A DNA stretch of 64,000 bases from Salisediminibacterium halotolerans (GTDB taxonomy: Bacteria; Bacillota; Bacilli; Bacillales; Salisediminibacteriaceae): the NCBI RefSeq assembly GCF_003814815.1, contig NZ_RKQQ01000002.1, positions 186,001-250,000 on the forward strand, written 5' to 3'. The notes below the pieces were generated by a model. It was not told the DNA's origin, did no database searches, and worked only from the letters and a program-made list of their open reading frames with translations. Numbering within the stretch: position 1 is the stretch's first letter; every line of letters starts with the position of its first letter. This document shows, one piece after another, positions 26,800 through 35,372 of this stretch. The position numbers and the translations under genes were made by a program.

Positions 26800-27594
26800 A
26801 TGAAAAAGTTACTCTATAAAGGTGGAACCGGTGTAATGCAATCCGCTTTGTTCGTAAAACTCTATAAACAGTTCACCGGCTCGGTGCTGAGCCGTCCGCT
26901 TATCCGTCCGTTTATTTATTTTTCCGGCATTAATGAAGCGGAAATCCGTCGGCTGAAAGGCGGGTATAAAACGTTGCGCCAATTGTTTACCCGGGAGCTT
27001 CCTCCTGGAACTCGTCCGGTAAACTATGAAGAAGATGTACTTGTCTCACCGGCGGACGGAAAGTTGACTGCTGCAGGTGACATTGAAGAAAATTCACAGT
27101 TTACTGTCAAAGGAGTACAACAAACGATTCAAGATTTGCTTCGTTTTCCGCAAGTGTATCAAACGTATCAAAACGGTTCGTTTGCAGTTATTTATTTATC
27201 GCCGAAAGACTATCACCGGGTTCATACGCCGTTATCAGGAACTCTTCGTCAGCGTTATGCTCTCGGGTCAAAATCCGAACCGGTTAACGACTTAGGATTT
27301 CACTTCGGCAAGAGTCCGCTGGTGACTAACCATCGCGTCATCAGTGAATACGAGACTGCGTACGGGAAAATGGCCGTAATTAAGGTCGGCGCATTGAATG
27401 TGAACAGTGTCGATATTTCGGCTCGCTCGTTAAACTTAGAAAAAGGCGAAGAGATGGCGCGCTTTTCTTTAGGATCAACGGTGATTATTTTGACGGAAAC
27501 ATCAGGCTGGAATTTTCGTCCTTCAGGCGGGCATATAAATGCTTTTTGCCGTGTCGGAGAAGAAATTGCCAGATTTCAAGGTGAGTGGCGATGA
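26800..27594 (+). CDS. psd: Phosphatidylserine decarboxylase
   Basis: Psd forms phosphatidylethanolamine from phosphatidylserine. The 264-residue proenzyme has the self-cleavage motif LGST in RFSLGSTVIIL (about 223-233), whose serine becomes the pyruvoyl group, the protease aspartate in VSPADGK and the histidine in DYHRVHTP. GGAGGAAAA precedes the ATG. Its stop overlaps the start of the CdaR-type regulator gene by four bases. Confidence 0.95.
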   Translation: MKKLLYKGGTGVMQSALFVKLYKQFTGSVLSRPLIRPFIYFSGINEAEIRRLKGGYKTLRQLFTRELPPGTRPVNYEEDVLVSPADGKLTAAGDIEENSQFTVKGVQQTIQDLLRFPQVYQTYQNGSFAVIYLSPKDYHRVHTPLSGTLRQRYALGSKSEPVNDLGFHFGKSPLVTNHRVISEYETAYGKMAVIKVGALNVNSVDISARSLNLEKGEEMARFSLGSTVIILTETSGWNFRPSGGHINAFCRVGEEIARFQGEWR

Positions 27595-28727
27595 ATTTAT
27601 TGACGACGCTCGCGCAGCGAATTGTCCAAGAAGTGACTGATATTGTACAAGAGGAAGTGATCGTTTGTGATGAATCCGGAATCATTGCGGCAGCGAGTGA
27701 TAAATCACGGATAAATATGTTTCACGAAGGAGCTGAACTTACTGTTCAAGATAAAGAGAAGCTCATTATAACGGAAGACGATGTACATAAATTACAAGGG
27801 GTCAAACCCGGTTTAAACTTGCCGATCATGATGAAAGGCAGTGTCATCGGTGTCATCGGCATTACCGGTAAGCCTGAAAATGTATTACAGTTCGGCCAGC
27901 TGATCCAACGAATGACTGAACTGATCGTCCAAGAAGCTTATTCCAGCGAACGCCTTGACTCGAAATACCGCGGACTTGAGACGTTCATTTACGAATGGGT
28001 CAATATTCAAGTATTGGATGAGGAATTCATTGAGCGGGGGGAAATACTCGGGATTCAGATGAGCGAGAAGAGAAAGTGCGTTCTGATCGAAGTGTTAAAT
28101 ACGACGGATGCGACGGAACAAGTCGTTCCGCTTGACCAAGAACTGTCCGACTTGTTTCGGGAACATCTGGATATGTCTGCGCAAGAATTTATCGTTCCGT
28201 GGGGGAATGGAAGGTTTATATTTTTACATTCAACGGAACGAAAGGACGGCAGTTATTTTTCGCTGAGGGGAAGCCTGGAACGCTGTCAGCGGGAAACCCT
28301 CCGCCGTTATCATATGAATATTGCTGTCGGGATCGGTCAGGAGGCAGAATCGCCAAGTAAACTGTACCGTTCTTATTTTGAAGCGAAACGTGCGATGCAG
28401 GCAGCGAAAAAGACACAGAAACCGACATTTTATGAAGAATTGACGCTGGATATTGCGCTGTCAGAAGTGTCCGATACGGCAAAGGAAACGTTTGTAAACC
28501 GGGTCTTAGGTTCACTGCGGCATGATGATGAGCTGTTGGAAACACTGATGATTTATATTAAAGAAAATCAGCATTTAAAAAATACCGCCCGGCGTCTGCA
28601 TATTCACATCAATACGCTGCATTACCGGTTAAAGAAAATAGAAACATTGACCGGCAGTCCTGTAAAACAGAGTGACACGTTCGTCTCTTTATATCTCGCT
28701 TTGTTGTTTTTGCGGGAAAACTTATGA
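27591..28727 (+). CDS. CdaR-family transcriptional regulator, probably of glycolate oxidation
   Basis: The 378-residue product has an N-terminal sugar-diacid recognition domain (about 5-135), a GGDEF-like middle region (about 140-290) and a C-terminal PucR-type helix-turn-helix (about 320-372; NTARRLHIHINTLHYRLKKIE). CdaR-type proteins activate genes for glycerate, glucarate or glycolate use. It lies directly upstream of glcD and glcF, the same order as Bacillus ysfB-ysfC-ysfD, so glycolate or a related hydroxyacid is the probable signal. ATG 27591 overlaps the psd stop and follows AAGGTGAG; GTG 27585 would add two residues. Confidence 0.87.
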   Translation: MNLLTTLAQRIVQEVTDIVQEEVIVCDESGIIAAASDKSRINMFHEGAELTVQDKEKLIITEDDVHKLQGVKPGLNLPIMMKGSVIGVIGITGKPENVLQFGQLIQRMTELIVQEAYSSERLDSKYRGLETFIYEWVNIQVLDEEFIERGEILGIQMSEKRKCVLIEVLNTTDATEQVVPLDQELSDLFREHLDMSAQEFIVPWGNGRFIFLHSTERKDGSYFSLRGSLERCQRETLRRYHMNIAVGIGQEAESPSKLYRSYFEAKRAMQAAKKTQKPTFYEELTLDIALSEVSDTAKETFVNRVLGSLRHDDELLETLMIYIKENQHLKNTARRLHIHINTLHYRLKKIETLTGSPVKQSDTFVSLYLALLFLRENL

Positions 28728-28796
28728 AATCAGCGTGTTTTGTGTTAAGAAACAAAACATACAATTAATTAACGAAATATATTGTATATATACACC

Positions 28797-28825
28797 TACT
28801 TGTAAACGTTTTCATAAGGTATAAT
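28797..28825 (+). promoter_or_regulatory. glcDF promoter with overlapping cre site
   Basis: TGTAAACGTTTTCA (28801-28814) matches the catabolite-response consensus TGWNANCGNTNWCA at every fixed position. It covers the space between a weak -35 (near 28797-28803) and the -10 TATAAT (28820-28825). CcpA bound there should block transcription when preferred sugars are present. Confidence 0.8.
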
Positions 28826-28857
28826 ATAGTAAGTAAAAAGATACAGGGGGAAAAGAG

Positions 28858-30270
28858 ATGCTTAAACAGGATGTAAGAGACCAATTAACAGCGATTGTCG
28901 GGGAAGAAAATCTGCTCGATTCACAGCAGGATCTGATCGCGTATTCGTACGATTCCACACCGGACTTTCAAGAATTGCCGGATGCGGTGATCAAACCGCG
29001 TCATACGGAAGATGTTTCCGCGATCATGAAGGTATTAAACGAAGAGAAATTACCGCTTGTGCCCCGGGGAAACGCGACGAACCTTTGTGCGGGAACAACC
29101 CCGCTTGAGGGCGGTGTCGTGATGATTTTCAATCATATGAACAAACTGTTGGAAATTGATGAAGAAAACTTAACGGCGACTGTCCAGCCGGGTCTTATCA
29201 CGCAAGATTTAATTACTGAAGTCGAAACCCGCGGTCTTTTTTATGCTCCCGATCCTTCTTCGATGAAGATTTCAACGATCGGAGGCAATATTAACGAAGG
29301 TTCCGGGGGACTGCGCGGATTGAAATACGGTGTGACGCGCGACTATGTCATGGGGTTAGAATTCGTCATGCCGAATGGCGATATTGTCCGCACCGGAGGG
29401 AAATTGGCGAAAGATGTTGCCGGTTATGATTTAACGCGATTAATGATCGGCTCTGAAGGAACACTAGGTGTTTTAACGGAAGCGACGATGAAACTGATTC
29501 CAAAACCGGAGACGAAGAAAACGATGCTGGCCCTTTATCACAACTTAGAATCCGCCGGTGATACGGTGTCGACGATTATTGCAAACAAAATTATTCCCGC
29601 GACGTTGGAATTTCTTGATCAGCCGACCATTCGTGTTGTGGAAGATTTTGCGCAAATCGGTTTGCCGACCGACGTCGGAGCGATTTTGCTGATCGAGCAG
29701 GACGGCCCGCCCGAAGTTGTTGACCGCGATATGGTGAAAATGAAAGAAATCTGCGAACAAACCGGAGCAATGAGCGCCGACATTGCCGCAACGCCGGAAG
29801 AAGGAGCGGCCTTAACCGCTGCACGGCGGTCGGCTCTTTCCGCGCTTGCACGAATGAAACCGACGACGATTTTGGAAGATGCGACGGTTCCGCGCTCGAA
29901 AGTAGCTGAAATGGTCCGCGCAATTGAAGAGATTGCCGAAAACAACAATGTGGAAATCTGCACGTTCGGTCATGCCGGCGACGGCAATCTTCACCCTACC
30001 TGCATGACGGACGCGCGCGACCGGGAGGAAATGAAACGCGTCGAACAAGCGTTTGAAGATATCTTTGCAAAAGCGATTGAACTGGGCGGCACGATCACCG
30101 GAGAACACGGGGTCGGGGCAATGAAATCGCCTTATCTGTCCTGGAAAGTCGGGGATACAGGTGTCAATGTCATGCGAGAAATTAAAAAAGCTTTTGATCC
30201 GAATAACATTATGAATCCGGGAAAAATGTTTGCCAAAGATGAAAAATTCCGTGTGGTGGTGGAAAAATGA
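28858..30270 (+). CDS. glcD: Glycolate oxidase FAD-binding subunit
   Basis: GlcD oxidises glycolate (or a related 2-hydroxyacid) to glyoxylate with FAD. The 470-residue product has the VAO-type FAD-binding domain (VPRGNATNLCAGTTPLEGG, DPSSMKISTIGGNINEGSGG, KDVAGYDLTRLMIGSEGTLG) and the C-terminal FAD-linked oxidase domain with the metal-binding GHAGDGNLHP and GEHGVGAMK. GGGGGAAAAG precedes the ATG. glcF overlaps its last codons. Confidence 0.93.
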   Translation: MLKQDVRDQLTAIVGEENLLDSQQDLIAYSYDSTPDFQELPDAVIKPRHTEDVSAIMKVLNEEKLPLVPRGNATNLCAGTTPLEGGVVMIFNHMNKLLEIDEENLTATVQPGLITQDLITEVETRGLFYAPDPSSMKISTIGGNINEGSGGLRGLKYGVTRDYVMGLEFVMPNGDIVRTGGKLAKDVAGYDLTRLMIGSEGTLGVLTEATMKLIPKPETKKTMLALYHNLESAGDTVSTIIANKIIPATLEFLDQPTIRVVEDFAQIGLPTDVGAILLIEQDGPPEVVDRDMVKMKEICEQTGAMSADIAATPEEGAALTAARRSALSALARMKPTTILEDATVPRSKVAEMVRAIEEIAENNNVEICTFGHAGDGNLHPTCMTDARDREEMKRVEQAFEDIFAKAIELGGTITGEHGVGAMKSPYLSWKVGDTGVNVMREIKKAFDPNNIMNPGKMFAKDEKFRVVVEK

Positions 30271-31616
30271 CAGCAAATAAAGAACAATACCGAGCGGAAG
30301 TGACGAAACAATTTCAAGAAAAAATGGATTATGACGAGCTGTTAAACTGTATGAGATGCGGTTTTTGCCTTCCGCATTGCCCGACATATATCGAAACAGA
30401 CGGCAATGAAGCAGCATCGCCGCGGGGACGCATTGCCTTAATGAAAGCAGTTGTTGACGGGAAGATGGAACCGGATGAAGATTTTGAGGCGCAGCTCAGC
30501 CTTTGTCTAGGCTGCCGAGCGTGTGAACCCGTCTGTCCGTCCGGTGTGAAGTACGGTCATCTGCTCGAAGAAGCGGTTGATATTTTACAGCAAAACAAAG
30601 AGCATTCTATGCCCGTAAAAATGTTCCGCAGTTTCCTGTTTGACCATGTATTTCCTAAGCCTGAACGCATGCGTCAGCTGAACGGATTAATGTGGTTTTA
30701 TCAAAAATCGGGTATCCAAAAGGCAGCCCGAACGATGAATTTAACGAAAATAGCCGGAGGCCATATGGCACAGATGGAAAGGGTGCTTCCGGAGATCCCG
30801 TCTCCCAGACGAATGAAACAGCGCCCGCGCCGTGTTGAGGCTGAAGGAGAACGTAAAAAAACCGTCGCGTTCTTTTCCGGCTGTCTGATGGATACGATGT
30901 TTATGGATACGAATGATGAAACGCTTTATCTGTTGAAAAAGGCAGGCTGTGATGTAGTTATACCGGAGAAGCAAAATTGCTGCGGAGCGATTCATGCCCA
31001 CAGCGGAGAAAAAGAACAGGCAAAAGAGCTGGCAAAGCAAAATATCGCCGCGTTTGAAGAAGGCGATTATGATTATATTATTTCTAATGCCGGCGGCTGC
31101 GGCGCTGTATTGGATGAATATGATCACTTATTAAAAGATGATCCGGACTGGTCGGAACGGGCTAAGGCATTTGCAGGCCGGGTCATGGACATCAGCGAAA
31201 TACTTTACGACGCCGGTCTACCGCCGATGGAGCTTGACGCGCAAATCGTGACATTTCAAGATTCATGCCATTTGCGCAATGTCATGGGAACGGCTTCAGC
31301 GCCTAGAAAACTGCTGCACCAAATCGAAGGCGTAACATTTGTCGAGACGGCAGAAGCCGACCGCTGCTGCGGCTCAGCCGGAACGTACAACTTGATCGAA
31401 GAGGAAATGTCGATGCAAATTCTTGATCATAAAATGGAAAATATCGACCGAACAGCGGCGACGACAGTCGTCACAGCCAATCCCGGATGTCTTTTACAAA
31501 TGAAACTCGGCGTTGAGCGGGAAGATAAAACGAGTACGATGGAAGCGGTGCATATCGTCGATTTACTTGCGAAGGCAGTCCGATACAAAGAAGAAAAAAC
31601 CGGTTCCCCTGTATAG
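30267..31616 (+). CDS. glcF: Glycolate oxidase iron-sulfur subunit
   Basis: GlcF passes electrons from GlcD to the quinone pool. The 449-residue product has two [4Fe-4S] ferredoxin motifs (CMRCGFCLPHCPTY and CLGCRACEPVCPSG, within residues 25-95) and two cysteine-rich CCG domains (NCCGAIHAHSG; DRCCGSAGTYN). It overlaps glcD by four bases. No separate glcE is present; in Bacillus the pair works with a single FAD subunit. Confidence 0.93.
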   Translation: MTANKEQYRAEVTKQFQEKMDYDELLNCMRCGFCLPHCPTYIETDGNEAASPRGRIALMKAVVDGKMEPDEDFEAQLSLCLGCRACEPVCPSGVKYGHLLEEAVDILQQNKEHSMPVKMFRSFLFDHVFPKPERMRQLNGLMWFYQKSGIQKAARTMNLTKIAGGHMAQMERVLPEIPSPRRMKQRPRRVEAEGERKKTVAFFSGCLMDTMFMDTNDETLYLLKKAGCDVVIPEKQNCCGAIHAHSGEKEQAKELAKQNIAAFEEGDYDYIISNAGGCGAVLDEYDHLLKDDPDWSERAKAFAGRVMDISEILYDAGLPPMELDAQIVTFQDSCHLRNVMGTASAPRKLLHQIEGVTFVETAEADRCCGSAGTYNLIEEEMSMQILDHKMENIDRTAATTVVTANPGCLLQMKLGVEREDKTSTMEAVHIVDLLAKAVRYKEEKTGSPV

Positions 31617-31629
31617 GGGTCCGGTTTTT
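31596..31629 (+). terminator. Left copy of duplicated terminator (element copy D)
   Basis: AAAACCGGTTCCCC / GGGGTCCGGTTTTT type hairpin after glcF, overlapping its last codons. Confidence 0.8.
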
Positions 31630-32000
31630 AGAGTGTTGACAAAGTCACGTTATCGTCATATGTTATCCTGATTAAAGACCGGATGACGACGCATCGTCCG
31701 GCTTATTTCCTGCGGGCGAGCGCCGAGCCGCTTCGGGCTTATGCCCTGCAGGGTCTCGTCTGTCTCGCTATCCCGCAGGAAAAAGCCGGGATGCTGGGTC
31801 ATCCTCCTTCTTTGAATCGAGTGTTTTCATAATAAAGGAAGCCACGCATCCACTCCTCCGACGCCTCCGGGAAAGCAATAGACGAAGATCCGTATTCGGC
31901 AGCCTCAGGCCGCCGAATACTAGCTGAGTCCTTGCCCGGGGCAAGCGGAGGTTAGCGGCTGCGTGGCTTACGTCAAAATAATAATTTGTCTACAATCTGA
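31628..32000 (-). mobile_element. Terminator-associated miniature element, copy D (inverted)
   Basis: A 373-base copy in the opposite orientation to the other four: the end TTAGAGTGTTGACAAAGTCA comes first and AATTTGTCTACAATCTGA last. The two internal hairpins are complete. It is flanked by two ACCGG..GTATAGGGGTCCGGT hairpins of about 33 bases that differ at two positions. Confidence 0.88.
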
Positions 32001-32034
32001 AAACCGGATCCCTTGTATAGGGGTCCGGTTTTTT
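32000..32034 (-). terminator. Right copy of duplicated terminator (element copy D)
   Basis: AAAACCGGATCCC / GGGGTCCGGTTTT hairpin abutting the mrpG stop. It serves the mrp operon on the minus strand. Confidence 0.8.
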
Positions 32035-32382
32035 TTACTGATCACGGTTTTGTTCTTTAATGGCTTCGGCCAAATCATCTTGGTTGCTCTGATCTGACAT
32101 TTTAACTTGCGTGTTATAGGCTGAGCGCGCGATCATAAACGCAGCTACAGGCGCTGTTAAAAAAACGAATATGATAGTAAGCAGCAATTTTCCGACGAAG
32201 ATGCCGTTCATCAAGAAATAGAGAAACACTCCGGTAATAATGCTGATCACACCTAGAGTAGCGGATTTTGTGGCCGCATGCAGCCGGCCGTATACATCGG
32301 GAAAGCGGATAATGCCGATGCTTCCTAAGACGCTGAGGCCCGCCCCAGTCAATAAAAAGATGCTAATGACGATCTCGATCAA
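32035..32382 (-). CDS. mrpG: Na+/H+ antiporter subunit G
   Basis: Small subunit of the Mrp multisubunit cation/proton antiporter. The 115-residue product has three membrane helices and the conserved GSIGIIRFPDVYGRLHAATK signature. The TTG at 32382 is preferred: GGAGGG lies seven bases upstream and the protein then begins like other MrpG proteins. It overlaps mrpF by 20 bases and is the last gene of the operon. Confidence 0.92.
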   Translation of the reverse strand: MIEIVISIFLLTGAGLSVLGSIGIIRFPDVYGRLHAATKSATLGVISIITGVFLYFLMNGIFVGKLLLTIIFVFLTAPVAAFMIARSAYNTQVKMSDQSNQDDLAEAIKEQNRDQ

Positions 32383-32644
32383 GGACGATCCCTCCTTCGA
32401 CAAACTTAGCGATAGCAACAGAACCGATAAAGGCCAATATAGCGATAACGAGCGCTACTTCTGCATAAGCAATCGTGTCTTGAACGATCATCAAAATCGC
32501 AATAAAGCCGATTAAAATGATTCCGATCGTATCAAGCGCGACAATTCGGTCAGGGGCAGAAGGGCCGATCAGTGCACGCACTGTGCAAATAACAATCGAT
32601 CCTGCCATTAGAAACAGCGATATTGCAGCGACAGTAGAGAGCAT
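32363..32644 (-). CDS. mrpF: Na+/H+ antiporter subunit F
   Basis: The 93-residue product has three membrane helices and the conserved GPSAPDRIVALDTIG segment of MrpF. Subunit F helps form the complex that exchanges cytoplasmic Na+ for external H+. It shares a base with the mrpE stop and overlaps mrpG. Confidence 0.93.
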   Translation of the reverse strand: MLSTVAAISLFLMAGSIVICTVRALIGPSAPDRIVALDTIGIILIGFIAILMIVQDTIAYAEVALVIAILAFIGSVAIAKFVEGGIVLDRDRH

Positions 32645-33120
32645 CAGTGCGTCACCTCCATGATTGCTTTTTCGAATGATTCGTGTATTTCTTGAATCGC
32701 TTTTTCTTTATCCGGTACATGAATCGAGTGAACGTATAATATCCGGCCACCGGCGGAAAAATTCATTGTTAATGTTCCCGGAGTAAGAGAAATGAGATTA
32801 GCCAGCAAGGTTACTTCCCAATCTGTTCTCAGTTTTGTCGGCACCGCGATGATCCCCGGTTTAATATTCATGCTCGGACTCAAAACGATGCGGATCATGT
32901 CAATATTTGAGAGGATCAATTTGTAAGCGAACAGTAAGATCAGTTTGAAAAAAGCAACGACACGTCTGAAATAAAAGTCGAAATGCAGAAACCTGCGCAA
33001 GAAGTAGAGCAGGGCTACACCGACGATATACCCGATGAAAAAGCTCAAGAAGGTATATTCATTTTGCAGTAACATCCAAATAAAGGCTAATCCGATGTTC
33101 AGTAATATTTGAAAAGCCAT
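32644..33120 (-). CDS. mrpE: Na+/H+ antiporter subunit E
   Basis: The 158-residue product has two or three N-terminal membrane helices and the MrpE signature near residues 95-125 (LISLTPGTLTMNF, then VHSIHVPD). MrpE is needed for stable assembly and full activity of the antiporter. It sits between mrpD and mrpF as in all Mrp operons. Confidence 0.93.
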   Translation of the reverse strand: MAFQILLNIGLAFIWMLLQNEYTFLSFFIGYIVGVALLYFLRRFLHFDFYFRRVVAFFKLILLFAYKLILSNIDMIRIVLSPSMNIKPGIIAVPTKLRTDWEVTLLANLISLTPGTLTMNFSAGGRILYVHSIHVPDKEKAIQEIHESFEKAIMEVTH

Positions 33121-33125
33121 AATAA

Positions 33126-34616
33126 CTACTCCTCCAGCACAGATTCGACATAGTAGGACGGATCAGTTAATTGCTCGCCCATTTCCAGCGAGAAAAGAAA
33201 GAACGGTTCAGCAGCGACACCGAGAATCACCGTTAACGCAACGAGCGGAAGAACAGGCAAAATTAATTTTCCGACTTTACGTTCTTTCGCTGATGGATCC
33301 GGCAGTTTTTCTTCTCCCCAAAATGAAGTCATAAAAATCTTCATCATTGAAAACAGCGTCAATACACCGGTTGCTAAGCTGACGGCAATAACAAAGTAAT
33401 GCCCGGCTTCAAAACCGGCAATAACAAGCGCAAATTTACCGAAAAATCCGCTGAGCGGGGGAAGACCGGCCAGTGAGATAGCTGTAATAAAGAAGAGCCA
33501 GCCGACATACGGATGCGTTTTTAACAGCCCGCTCATTTTTTTCAAGTGCGTTGTCCCGGTAATTTTTTCGGTGATGCCGGCAAAGAAAAACAGGCCCGAT
33601 TTGACGATAATATTGTGGGCGAGAAAATAAAACGTTCCGGCAATCGCCAGCGGAGTGCCGATCCCGATTCCCATAATCATGTAACCGACCTGACTGACGA
33701 TGTGCACAGACAGAATGCGTTTGAAATCAAATTGCGCAACTGCGCCCAAAACACCGATAAACATCGTCAGTCCGCCGAATAAGAGCAAGATTTGAAAGAC
33801 GATCGGATCGTTGTTAAAGATGAGCGTATACATGCGCATAACGGTGTACACGCCGACTTTTGTCAGCAATCCGCCGAAAAGGGCGGCAATCGCTGCCGGC
33901 GGTGCAAAATAAGAATGCGGAAGCCAGAAATACAATGGGAATATCGCACTTTTCGTCCCGAATACAAATAAGAACGTTAATGCGATAACCGTTAAAATGC
34001 CGCTGTTTTCCTGTTCATACAATTGCGCTATTTTTACGGATAAATCCGCCATGTTCAGTGTACCGGTTACACCGTATATATACGCAATCGCAGCGATAAA
34101 AAACATCGAAGAGACTGTATTAATAATCACGTATTTTAACGATTCTTGCAACTGATAACGCTGACTGCCCATGGAGATAAGTATAAAGGACGAAATCAGC
34201 ATGACTTCAAAAAATACGAACAGATTAAAAAGGTCACCCGTCATAAACGAGCCGTTTACACCAACCATTAAAAAGAGATAAAACGTGTGAAAATAATTGG
34301 CTTCCCGTTCGGCTGAGAATGTTTGGTAAGCAAAAAACAGCGTCACAAGCCCGAGAATTCCCGCGAGAAACACGAGGGAAACGGACAACAAATCGGCAAC
34401 AAGCACGATTCCAAACGGCGCTTGCCAGTCGCCAAGAGCGATCGTTTGAATCCCGTTATTGTATACGGCGTATATCAAGTAACCGGAAATACCGGTCATT
34501 GCAGCTGAAGCGATGACACTGATTACGCGTTGAATCATTTTAGAATTTTTGAAAAAGATCAGAATGACCCCTGCTAAGAGCGGTATGAGTATAGGCAGAA
34601 TGAGTAGGTTAGTCAT
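33126..34616 (-). CDS. mrpD: Na+/H+ antiporter subunit D
   Basis: MrpD is one of two large subunits homologous to the NuoL/M/N proton-pumping subunits of complex I. The 496-residue product has about 14 membrane helices, the helix-7-region lysine segment FGTKSAIFPLYFWLPHSY and the glutamate in FFEVMLISSF. It overlaps mrpC by eight bases. Mrp complexes are the main sodium-extrusion and pH-homeostasis systems of alkaliphilic bacilli. Confidence 0.95.
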   Translation of the reverse strand: MTNLLILPILIPLLAGVILIFFKNSKMIQRVISVIASAAMTGISGYLIYAVYNNGIQTIALGDWQAPFGIVLVADLLSVSLVFLAGILGLVTLFFAYQTFSAEREANYFHTFYLFLMVGVNGSFMTGDLFNLFVFFEVMLISSFILISMGSQRYQLQESLKYVIINTVSSMFFIAAIAYIYGVTGTLNMADLSVKIAQLYEQENSGILTVIALTFLFVFGTKSAIFPLYFWLPHSYFAPPAAIAALFGGLLTKVGVYTVMRMYTLIFNNDPIVFQILLLFGGLTMFIGVLGAVAQFDFKRILSVHIVSQVGYMIMGIGIGTPLAIAGTFYFLAHNIIVKSGLFFFAGITEKITGTTHLKKMSGLLKTHPYVGWLFFITAISLAGLPPLSGFFGKFALVIAGFEAGHYFVIAVSLATGVLTLFSMMKIFMTSFWGEEKLPDPSAKERKVGKLILPVLPLVALTVILGVAAEPFFLFSLEMGEQLTDPSYYVESVLEE

Positions 34617-34947
34617 CGTCAGATCCCCTTAGTTCATCAAAATTATCCGTTTCGTGTACTTTGTATGTTCGATAGGCCAATACGAGCATAAAAGCGGTGA
34701 TCCCGAATCCGATAACAATGGCTGTCAAGACTAGCGCTTGCGGCAGCGGGTCTGTATACGAACCGGCTTCCTCCCCTAAAAGAGGAGGGGCACCTGTTTT
34801 CAATCCGGACAATGTTAAAAACAGCAAATGTGCGCCATGTGAGAGAATAAGCACCCCAAGAACGACACGCAACAAACTTTTCGTCAGTATTAAATACGTC
34901 GAAACTGTAAAGAGGATGCCGATTGCAAAAATCATTAATACTTCCAT
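34609..34947 (-). CDS. mrpC: Na+/H+ antiporter subunit C
   Basis: The 112-residue product is a NuoK homologue with three membrane helices and the family motifs LGVLILSHGAHLL and DPLPQALVLTAIVIG. It overlaps mrpB by one base and mrpD by eight, so translation is coupled. Confidence 0.94.
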   Translation of the reverse strand: MEVLMIFAIGILFTVSTYLILTKSLLRVVLGVLILSHGAHLLFLTLSGLKTGAPPLLGEEAGSYTDPLPQALVLTAIVIGFGITAFMLVLAYRTYKVHETDNFDELRGSDDD

Positions 34948-35372
34948 CAGCTATCATCCTCCGCAACCGTTAAAATCACTAGCAATGTAAAACCGACAAC
35001 AACAAGGTAAATGCCTAAATCAAACGGCAGCGCTGTCGTCAATTCTGTTTCACCCAAAATCGGCAGCTGAAAGTACTCGAAAAATTGCGTTAAATAAGGA
35101 AAGCCGAAAAACATCCCGGCTACCCCTGTCAACGTGGCGAGCAACAGCCCGGCGCCGATCACATAAGCATAATCAAACGGCAACACCCGTTTAATCGTTT
35201 TGAGATCAAAACTTAAATACAGCAGCACAAGGGCAGAAGCGGTCATCAACCCGCCGATAAAGCCTCCACCCGGGTTGTTATGTCCGGCGAAAAAGAGGAA
35301 GATCGAAAAAATCAGAATAATAAACGCCACGATTCGTGTGACAACGTGCAGCTGAATCGGTGTATTCTTCAT
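34947..35372 (-). CDS. mrpB: Na+/H+ antiporter subunit B
   Basis: The 141-residue product has four membrane helices and the signature GHNNPGGGFIGGL of MrpB, which corresponds to the C-terminal domain of MrpA in some fused forms. It overlaps mrpA by four bases. Confidence 0.94.
   Translation of the reverse strand: MKNTPIQLHVVTRIVAFIILIFSIFLFFAGHNNPGGGFIGGLMTASALVLLYLSFDLKTIKRVLPFDYAYVIGAGLLLATLTGVAGMFFGFPYLTQFFEYFQLPILGETELTTALPFDLGIYLVVVGFTLLVILTVAEDDS

Noticed and set aside
29591-29963. Long minus-strand frames opposite glcD
   Set aside because: Shadow frames of a clear coding gene on the plus strand; typical of codon bias.
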